Positions 47,128 through 52,829 of a stretch of 52,829 nt of DNA are shown here, piece after piece. This stretch comes from an uncultured Hymenobacter sp. Lineage in GTDB: Bacteria; Bacteroidota; Bacteroidia; Cytophagales; Hymenobacteraceae. Numbering within the stretch: the stretch's first letter is position 1; the number at the start of each line of letters is the position of its first letter. The stretch is taken from the NCBI GenBank assembly GCA_913776615.1, contig CAJYPK010000029.1:1-52829 (forward strand), given 5' to 3'. Under the pieces are notes generated by a model. It saw only the letters and a list, made by a program, of their open reading frames with translations, was not told the DNA's origin and did no database searches. The position numbers were made by a program, and so were the translations under genes.

Positions 47128-48336
47128 ATGCCTGTCTACCATAAGCTTGGCCGGTTGCCGCACACGCGCCACACGGTATTTGAGAAGCCCGGGGGCGGGC
47201 TGTATTACGAGCAGCTGTTTGGCACCATCGGCTTCGATGGGATGTCGTCGCTCATGTACCACCTGCGCCGACCCACCACGGTGAAGGATATTGTGGGCGA
47301 AACCGACCTTACGCCGAAAGTCGCCATCGAGAAAAGCATCAAGGCCCGGCTGCTCAAGGGCTTCGAAGTGCCGCCGCAGGATGACTACCTGGCCAGCCGC
47401 ACACCGGTATTGGTCAATAGCGACGTGCATATCGTGTTGGCCGCGCCGCGCCACTCGCTCACGGCCTACTTCTACAAGAATGCCGACGCCGACGAACTGC
47501 TATTCATCCACAAAGGGACGGGCAAGCTGCGCACCCAGCTCGGCAACATCCGCTTCGAGCCGGGCGACTACCTGCTGATCCCGCGCGGCATCATTTACCA
47601 GATTGAGTTCGATACGGAAGACAACCGGCTGTTTATCGCCGAGTCCTTCCATCCCATCTACACGCCCAAGCGCTACCGCAACCATTTCGGCCAGTTGCTG
47701 GAACACGCGCCCTACTCGGAGCGCGACTACAAGCTGCCCGACGAGCTGGAAACGCACGACGAATTGGGCGACTTCACGGTGAAAATTAAGAAGCAGGGCG
47801 TGTTGCACGAACTGGTGTATCCCAGCCACCCATTCGACGTGGTGGGCTGGGATGGGTATAATTTCCCCTACGGGATGAACATCCGCGACTTTCAACCCAT
47901 CACCGGCAAGGTGCACCAGCCGCCGCCCGTGCATCAGCAGTTCGAGACTAAGGCGTTCGTGGTGTGCTCGTTCGTACCCCGGCTGTTCGACTACCACCCG
48001 CAGGCCATCCCGGCCCCCTACCACCATTCTAACATCGATTCCGACGAGGTGCTGTACTACGTGGATGGCAACTTCATGTCGCGCAACAACATCGCCCAGG
48101 GCCACATTACGCTGCACCCCGGCGGCATCCCGCACGGTCCCGCGCCGGGTGCCTACGAGCGCAGCATCGGCAAAACCGGTACCGACGAATGGGCGGTGAT
48201 GATTGACACCTTCCGCCCGCTGATGGTAACGGAAGCCGCCCTCAAGCTTGACGACGGCGTGTACTACAAAGCGTGGCTGGAGCCCGAGAGCCCTGCCGCC
48301 GCCACCGACGACCAGCGCCTCGAACGGCCTGAATAA
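47128..48336 (+). CDS. hmgA: Homogentisate 1,2-dioxygenase, 402 aa
   Basis: Opens the homogentisate ring to maleylacetoacetate. N-terminal MPVYHKLGRLPHTRHTVF is typical of the Bacteroidota short form. The metal-site region includes YHHSNIDSDEVLYYVDGNFM and ITLHPGGIPHGPAPGAYE with His ligands. Two cupin domains. Downstream of hppD, so it forms a two-step tyrosine-degradation unit; fumarylacetoacetase is not in the window. Confidence 0.95.
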   Translation: MPVYHKLGRLPHTRHTVFEKPGGGLYYEQLFGTIGFDGMSSLMYHLRRPTTVKDIVGETDLTPKVAIEKSIKARLLKGFEVPPQDDYLASRTPVLVNSDVHIVLAAPRHSLTAYFYKNADADELLFIHKGTGKLRTQLGNIRFEPGDYLLIPRGIIYQIEFDTEDNRLFIAESFHPIYTPKRYRNHFGQLLEHAPYSERDYKLPDELETHDELGDFTVKIKKQGVLHELVYPSHPFDVVGWDGYNFPYGMNIRDFQPITGKVHQPPPVHQQFETKAFVVCSFVPRLFDYHPQAIPAPYHHSNIDSDEVLYYVDGNFMSRNNIAQGHITLHPGGIPHGPAPGAYERSIGKTGTDEWAVMIDTFRPLMVTEAALKLDDGVYYKAWLEPESPAAATDDQRLERPE

Positions 48337-48342
48337 CCTTGC

Positions 48343-48432
48343 TAAGCTGTTAGCTTTTAGCTGCTAGCCCTTAGCTATCAGGCTATTCCCGACCGGAAAG
48401 CTAACGGCTAGCAGCTAAAAGCTAACAGCTTA
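48343..48432. repeat. Heptad-repeat palindrome (AGCTNTT type), copy 2
   Basis: The left arm 48343-48376 (units AGCTGTT, AGCTTTT, AGCTGCT, AGCCCTT, AGCT) pairs with 48399-48432 over 34 bp with one mismatch; loop 22 nt. It starts 6 nt after the hmgA stop and ends 3 nt before the next ATG. Same unit as the element at 121-190. Confidence 0.9.
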
Positions 48433-48435
48433 CCA

Positions 48436-49665
48436 ATGAAAGAACTACTCGCCAAATTTGAGCAAAAGCGTCCCGAAATCGTTTTTGAATGGCAAGACCC
48501 CGAAACCGAAGCCGAAGGCTGGGTGGTCATCAACTCGCTGCGCGGCGGGGCAGCCGGCGGCGGCACCCGCATGCGCAAGGGCCTCGACAAGCGCGAGGTC
48601 GAGAGCCTGGCCAAGACGATGGAAGTAAAGTTTACCGTCTCCGGTCCGGCCATCGGCGGAGCTAAGTCGGGCATCAACTTCGACCCGCAGGATCCCCGCA
48701 AGCGCGGCGTACTGGAGCGCTGGTACAAGGCCGTCATTCCCTTGCTGAAAGCCTATTACGGCACCGGTGGCGACCTCAACGTAGATGAGATTCACGAAGT
48801 AATTCCGCTCACCGAGGACTACGGCCTCTGGCACCCGCAGGAGGGCGTGGTCAACGGTCACTACCGCGCCACCGAGCCCCAGAAAATTCAGAAACTCGGC
48901 CAGCTCCGCCAGGGCGTGGTAAAGGTGCTCGAAGATGCCACTTACACCCCCAGCCTAGCCCGCAAGTACACCGTGGCCGACCTCATCACCGGCTACGGCG
49001 TGGCCGAGGCCGTGCGTCACTACTACGCGCTGTGGGGCAGCCGGGCGGTGGCGGGCAAGCGCGTCATCATCCAGGGCTGGGGCAATGTGGGCGCGGCGGC
49101 GGCCTACTACCTGGCCAGCCAGGGCGCGCGCGTCGTGGGCATTATCGACCGGGCCGGCGGCCTGCTGCGCCCCGAGGGCCTGACGCTGGAAGAGGTCCGC
49201 GAGCTATTCCTGAGCCGCGACGGCAACGCCCTGCACGCGCCCGACTTACTTTCTTTCGCAGAGGTCAACCAACAAATCTGGTCGGCCGGGGCCGAGATTT
49301 TCGTGCCCGCCGCGGCCTCGCGCCTCGTTACCCAGCCGCAGGTCGAAGCCCTGGTGGCCGCCGGGCTCGAAGTTATTTCGTGCGGGGCCAACGTGCCCTT
49401 CGCCGACCCGGCCATTTTCTTCGGCCCCACCGGTGAGTGGGCCGACGCGCACTGCGCCGTTATTCCCGACTTCATCGCCAATTGCGGCATGGCCCGCGTT
49501 TTCGCTTACCTCATGGAAACGGGGGCCGAAATCACCGACCAGGCCATTTTTTCCGATACCTCGCGTATTATCGAAGCCGCGCTGGCCCGCACCCGCCGCC
49601 AGAGCGCCGACACAACGGGCATCGCCCAGCGCTCATTTGAGATGGCGCTACGGCAGCTGGTGTAG
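48436..49665 (+). CDS. Glu/Leu/Phe/Val-type amino acid dehydrogenase, 409 aa
   Basis: NAD(P)-dependent oxidative deaminase. GPAIGGAKSGINFDP contains the catalytic Lys of the family, and a typical NAD fold is seen in IIQGWGNVGAAAAYYLASQG (residues about 212-231). Compared with classic glutamate dehydrogenases it is slightly short. Because it follows hppD-hmgA, an aromatic-amino-acid preference (phenylalanine/tyrosine) is possible but not shown. The leader contains a heptad palindrome that ends 3 nt before the ATG. Confidence 0.9.
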   Translation: MKELLAKFEQKRPEIVFEWQDPETEAEGWVVINSLRGGAAGGGTRMRKGLDKREVESLAKTMEVKFTVSGPAIGGAKSGINFDPQDPRKRGVLERWYKAVIPLLKAYYGTGGDLNVDEIHEVIPLTEDYGLWHPQEGVVNGHYRATEPQKIQKLGQLRQGVVKVLEDATYTPSLARKYTVADLITGYGVAEAVRHYYALWGSRAVAGKRVIIQGWGNVGAAAAYYLASQGARVVGIIDRAGGLLRPEGLTLEEVRELFLSRDGNALHAPDLLSFAEVNQQIWSAGAEIFVPAAASRLVTQPQVEALVAAGLEVISCGANVPFADPAIFFGPTGEWADAHCAVIPDFIANCGMARVFAYLMETGAEITDQAIFSDTSRIIEAALARTRRQSADTTGIAQRSFEMALRQLV

Positions 49666-49697
49666 CTTTGGCTTGTCGTCAGGCTTTTCCAATTACT

Positions 49698-49798
49698 CGT
49701 TTGTCATGCTGAGCCTGCGAAGCATCTTGTCAGATTTGAACGACTCGCGCATATGTGCCAGCCTGACAAGATGCTTCGCAGGCTCAGCATGACAAACG
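49698..49798. repeat. REP-like palindrome R2, perfect 36-bp arms
   Basis: CGTTTGTCATGCTGAGCCTG at 49698 (arm to 49733) is an exact inverted copy of 49763-49798. It ends 16 nt before the HipA-like start codon and probably ends transcription of the dehydrogenase gene. Confidence 0.95.
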
Positions 49799-49814
49799 TT
49801 TTTTTACGCCATTC

Positions 49815-50603
49815 ATGAGCGAAATTCCCTCCCTGCGCACCGTTGAGGTCACGCGCTACATCACGCCCCTGCGCGAAGGCGGCTCGCTACCCGCGCTGGT
49901 CGAGGCCGACGATGGCTTTATGTACGTGCTCAAATTTCGGGGCGCGGGCCAGGGCATCAAGGTGCTGATTGCCGAGTTGCTGGTGGGCGAATTGGCCCGG
50001 GCACTGGGCCTGCGCGTGCCCGAGCTGGTATTTGCTGAGCTCAGCGAAGCTTTCGGCCGCACCGAGCCCGATGAGGAAATTCAGGATCTCCTGAAAGCCA
50101 GCACTGGCCAAAATCTGGCGCTGCACTTCCTGGCCGGGGCCAGCACTTTCGACCCGCTCGTAACTACCGTAGACCCGCAGCTGGCCTCGCTCATCGTGTG
50201 GCTTGACTGCCTCACGCTCAATGTGGACCGCACTGCCCGCAATACCAACATGCTGCTCTGGCACAAGGAATTGTGGCTCATCGACCACGGCGCGGCGCTC
50301 TACGTGCATCACACTGGCCCCGGCTGGGTGAAAGCCGCCACCCGGCCCTTCCCCTCGGTAAAAGACCACGTACTCTTGCCCCGGGCCACCGCCCTGGCCG
50401 CCGCCGACGCCGAGGGCCGCGCCCGCCTCACACCCGAGGTACTGGCCCGGCTCATTGCCCTCATTCCCGACGAGTGGCTGCAAGAGCCCGACCTCACGCC
50501 CGCCGAGCAACGCGCCCAGTATCAACAGTTTTTGGAGGCGCGCCTGGCCGTTTCCGCCACCTTTACCCAGGAAGCCGACCATGCCCGCCAAGCACTTGTT
50601 TGA
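49815..50603 (+). CDS. HipA-like kinase, 262 aa
   Basis: Single-domain HipA-family protein lacking the N-terminal couple_hipA subdomain. YVLKF has the ATP Lys near residue 39. TLNVDRTARNTNML is the catalytic D/N-x-D-R-x-x-x-N loop, and LIDHGAAL the metal D-x-G-type motif. HipA toxins phosphorylate aminoacyl-tRNA synthetases; here the target is unknown. It is coupled to DUF3037 with a 23-nt overlap, a recurrent pairing, and lacks a HipB-type HTH antitoxin gene. Confidence 0.88.
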   Translation: MSEIPSLRTVEVTRYITPLREGGSLPALVEADDGFMYVLKFRGAGQGIKVLIAELLVGELARALGLRVPELVFAELSEAFGRTEPDEEIQDLLKASTGQNLALHFLAGASTFDPLVTTVDPQLASLIVWLDCLTLNVDRTARNTNMLLWHKELWLIDHGAALYVHHTGPGWVKAATRPFPSVKDHVLLPRATALAAADAEGRARLTPEVLARLIALIPDEWLQEPDLTPAEQRAQYQQFLEARLAVSATFTQEADHARQALV

Positions 50604-50970
50604 GTACGCCGTGCTACGCGTAGTGCCCCGCGTGGAGCGCGAAGAGTTTCTAAATGTGGGCGTCATTCTGTACTGCGCCGCCCAAGGCTTCCTGCAAGCC
50701 ACCTGCGAGTTGAACGAAAGCCGCCTGCTGGCCTTCGCCGGCCCGAACCTCGACCTGGCCGACGTGCGCGAGCGCCTGCGCTCGTTTGAGCGCATCTGCC
50801 AGGGCCGGGCCACGGGTGGTCCCATCGGGCAGCTGGCCATTGCCTCACGCTTCCGCTGGCTTACGGCTCAGCGCAGCACTATCATCCAGACTTCACCCGT
50901 GCACCCCGGCCTGTGCGACGATGCCGCCACTACCCTGGCCCGGCTGCACGCGCAACTGGTGAGCGGCTGA
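50581..50970 (+). CDS. DUF3037 family protein, 129 aa
   Basis: FEYAVLRVVPRVEREEFLNV, then GVILYC and the Asp/Glu-rich ADVRERLRSFERICQG, are the DUF3037 hallmarks. It starts inside the HipA-like gene (ATG 50581; HipA stop 50601-50603), so the two are translationally coupled. DUF3037 may be the partner that restrains or directs the kinase; this is inference from the pairing. A longer upstream frame is excluded because it overlaps HipA for 150 nt. Confidence 0.88.
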   Translation: MPAKHLFEYAVLRVVPRVEREEFLNVGVILYCAAQGFLQATCELNESRLLAFAGPNLDLADVRERLRSFERICQGRATGGPIGQLAIASRFRWLTAQRSTIIQTSPVHPGLCDDAATTLARLHAQLVSG

Positions 50971-51013
50971 GCAGGGGCTTTGCCGAGTAGCCAAGACCCT
51001 GATGGCGTTCTGA

Positions 51014-51991
51014 TTACTCCAGCAGCCAGCCGCTGCCAGCCGTTACCATTACACTTACTTCTTGGCCTACGGCTACTGTTGCCGCGCTGGTCCGCACCCG
51101 CACTACCGTATTAGCCAGTTGGATTTCTACTTCGTAATAGCTGCCCAAAAAGCGTATAGCTCGCACCGTGCCGCTAGCCCCGCCGCTTTCGGCGCGCCCC
51201 ATTATCAATTGCTCAGGGCGCACTAGCAATGCTTTACCGGTCAGCGTATTCGGCAGTAGCGCAGCTCGGTCTCCACCCCGCACCAAGTTATACTCCCCAA
51301 ACAACCCAGCCACGTACGCGGTGGCCGGCTCATAGTACACTTGCTGCGGCGTGCCTCGTTGCACCACCCTCCCCCGCTGCAACACCATAATCTCGTCGGC
51401 CCACGCCAGCGTATCGGTTGCATCGTGCGATACTAGCAAGCAGGTAATGCCCAACTGCTGCCCTACCTCCTCAATAATGCCCTGCATCGCCTGCTTATGC
51501 ACGCGGTCCAGATTTGAAAAAGGCTCATCTAATAATAACAACTGCGGTCCGCTTAGCAGCAGCCGCGCCAACGCCACCCGCTGCTGCTCGCCCCCCGATA
51601 GCTCATCGGTACGGCGCCCCCGCAAGTGCGCAATGCGGCAAATAGTATAAATAGCCTCCGTCTCACTCACCGGGCGCTTGCTGGCGTACCGCAGCACCTG
51701 CTCCACCCGCAAAAATTTTGGCAAGTCAGACTTCTGCGATAAGTACGCTACCCCTGGATGCCCCGGCACGAGAGCCACGGCTGGCCCACGCACCCGACTA
51801 CCAGCAATGCGAATTTCACCCGTAGTCGGCTGCACCAAACCAGCAATTACTTGTAGCAGCGTACTCTTACCAGCCCCACTCTCCCCCGCCAACGCCAGCC
51901 GCAGGCCCTGTCGTTGGCTAAAGCTTAGCGGCTGCAACACCGTAATACCGCCCTCGATCAGGCTTACCTCAGATACTTCAACTAACTCCAT
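51014..51991 (-). CDS. ABC transporter ATP-binding protein with TOBE domain, 325 aa
   Basis: Walker A GESGAGKST, signature LSGGEQQRVALARLLL, Walker B LLLLDEPFSNLD and the H-loop SHDATD are all intact. A C-terminal TOBE-type domain (from about 255) resembles the PotA/CysA/ModC import ATPases. No permease or binding-protein gene lies beside it, so the partner must be elsewhere. Substrate is unknown (polyamine, sulfate or molybdate are the classic choices). It is on the minus strand and faces away from the rRNA operon. Confidence 0.9.
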   Translation of the reverse strand: MELVEVSEVSLIEGGITVLQPLSFSQRQGLRLALAGESGAGKSTLLQVIAGLVQPTTGEIRIAGSRVRGPAVALVPGHPGVAYLSQKSDLPKFLRVEQVLRYASKRPVSETEAIYTICRIAHLRGRRTDELSGGEQQRVALARLLLSGPQLLLLDEPFSNLDRVHKQAMQGIIEEVGQQLGITCLLVSHDATDTLAWADEIMVLQRGRVVQRGTPQQVYYEPATAYVAGLFGEYNLVRGGDRAALLPNTLTGKALLVRPEQLIMGRAESGGASGTVRAIRFLGSYYEVEIQLANTVVRVRTSAATVAVGQEVSVMVTAGSGWLLE

Positions 51992-52200
51992 TCAATTGGG
52001 ATATTACGACCAGCCCTCTGGCCCAACAGTAAGCAGCAAAACTATGTCGATTTTTAAGCCTCTACTCTGCAACGGCCGCAGTTTGTTGCTCCCAACCCCA
52101 ACCAACCACTGACTACTCCCGCATCTCTCACTAGGCTAAAGCTGCTTCACACTTCTAGCTATCAAAATTATTTTTTCATTATCACCCACTTACAGAAACC
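51992..52200. other. Gene-free stretch upstream of the rRNA promoters
   Basis: No gene, hairpin or repeat of note is seen. The stretch is AT-richer than average and contains the promoter region of the ABC ATPase on the minus strand, but no convincing -33/-7 pair was found. Confidence 0.4.
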
Positions 52201-52225
52201 CAACCAAAGAAAAGAGCGTATGCTA

Positions 52226-52255
52226 TTGCCCATTCAGAAAAAAGCCGTACTTTTG
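52226..52255 (+). promoter_or_regulatory. rRNA operon promoter P1
   Basis: TTG at 52226-52228, 19-bp spacer, TACTTTTG at 52248-52255, followed by CACTCCC. A palindrome CAACCG-G-CGGTTG (52268-52280) lies just after the predicted start. Confidence 0.75.
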
Positions 52256-52386
52256 CACTCCCAATCGCAACCGGCGGTTGAGCAGGATTGCAAGTAAGGG
52301 GTGAGGCTAAAGGATTTGCTGCGCGATAATCGCGCCGGGTTCGCCCCCAGCCTCCCCGGCAGAAGAAAAAAACTTTTGCTTTTTGC

Positions 52387-52416
52387 TTGCCGGTTGAAAA
52401 GAAAGTAGTACCTTTG
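52387..52416 (+). promoter_or_regulatory. rRNA operon promoter P2
   Basis: TTG at 52387-52389, 19-bp spacer, TACCTTTG at 52409-52416, followed by CAGCCC. The upstream 40 bases are A/T-tract rich, as in UP elements. Confidence 0.75.
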
Positions 52417-52489
52417 CAGCCCGCTTCAACCGGAGGCGGTCACCGACCCACCAGGCAAACGAAAAACATAAAAATTTTTCGCTTCGGAT

Positions 52490-52519
52490 TTGGAAAGTCA
52501 AAAAAGTTGCTTACCTTTG
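52490..52519 (+). promoter_or_regulatory. rRNA operon promoter P3
   Basis: TTG at 52490-52492, 19-bp spacer, TACCTTTG at 52512-52519, followed by CACTCCC, the same start-site context as P1. It is preceded by AAAAATTTTT tracts. Confidence 0.8.
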
Positions 52520-52560
52520 CACTCCCAAACGAAAACAGGGCTTGCAACCGGCAGCCACCC

Positions 52561-52765
52561 GGGTCACTCACCTGACCCACCACGTTACGCTAACTGAGTG
52601 TAACAGACGTTCTTTGAATGACGGAAACAGACAAAATAGGAAGTAGCTGTTCAGCTTTGGCTGGGCAGCAACAAGCGAATCGAACTAGACGACCAATCGT
52701 CGAACGACGAGCGAGGACAAGCACTCGACATCAGCCACAGTTCGCTGTGGTGTAGGAATAATTTT
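52561..52765 (+). other. rRNA leader with boxA-like element and hairpins
   Basis: GGGTCA-N6-TGACCC (52561-52578) and GTTAC...GTAAC (52584 on) are small stems. ACGTTCTTTGAA (52608-52618) resembles the boxA antitermination element typical before Bacteroidota 16S genes. CCACAG-TTCG-CTGTGG (52735-52750) is a stable tetraloop stem just before the 16S 5' end, probably an RNase processing signal. Confidence 0.65.

Positions 52766-52829
<64 letters not shown>

Overview
The window looks like chromosomal DNA of a GC-rich member of the Bacteroidota, most likely Cytophagales and close to Hymenobacter. Three things point there. Many genes have the Bacteroidota sigma-ABfr type -7 box (TAnnTTTG), sometimes with TTG about 19-20 bp upstream, and lack clear Shine-Dalgarno sequences. 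Lineage-typical families occur (DUF4783, DUF6799, VF530, CbpA/CbpM, a fused ThrA followed by ThrB and ThrC, DUF3365). The right edge enters a 16S rRNA gene. The genus is an inference; the full 16S would settle it.

Layout. 1-3 kb: the tail of an IS5-type transposase, a short-chain dehydrogenase with an AraC regulator, and a membrane protein. 3-8.4 kb: an accessory block with a DUF433/DUF5615 toxin-antitoxin-like pair, RidA plus a Crp/Fnr regulator, a secreted unknown, a DUF6883/DUF4926 pair, an Abi_2 protein between 100-bp direct repeats, and an AT-rich gene with a HEPN-like motif. A repeated GC-rich hairpin that reads as a terminator punctuates this block. 8.4-15.3 kb: class I ribonucleotide reductase nrdA and nrdB, split by about 3.1 kb that holds unknown genes and a phage-type HNH endonuclease. 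A cluster of DnaA-box matches lies upstream of nrdB. 15.3-25.4 kb: rplU-rpmA, an outer-membrane protein, a hydrolase, hemW, a BamA/TamA-like protein, Hsp20, VF530, a GH25 lysozyme, RlpA and small secreted proteins. 25.7-36 kb: cbpA-cbpM, a lipoprotein gene with an in-frame amber codon, a ZIP metal transporter, nadC, gpmI, a YjbQ-family gene and a beta-helix lipoprotein. 36-43.4 kb: prfA, then thrA, a four-helix-bundle gene, thrB and thrC (threonine biosynthesis), and a haem-binding DUF3365 lipoprotein. 43.5-51 kb: an FAD oxidoreductase, a LysR regulator divergent from hppD-hmgA (tyrosine catabolism), a Glu/Leu/Phe/Val-type dehydrogenase, a HipA-like kinase with DUF3037, and an ABC ATPase. 52.2-52.8 kb: three tandem promoters and the leader of an rRNA operon.

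The most striking structure is a set of long inverted repeats whose arms are degenerate 7-bp repeats (at 121, 15631, 46960 and 48343), plus a pure 7-bp tandem tract at 17461. A copy with the same heptad architecture (39831-40300) encloses exactly one gene, a four-helix-bundle (S23/IVS-type) protein, and sits inside the thr operon. I propose that the four-helix-bundle cassette is the gene-bearing form of a hairpin mobile element and the empty palindromes are its gene-less relatives. Several genes (araC-type, DUF433, DUF6883, nadC, gpmI) have a -7 box only 4-5 nt before the start codon, which predicts leaderless mRNAs. No CRISPR array and no tRNA gene was seen.
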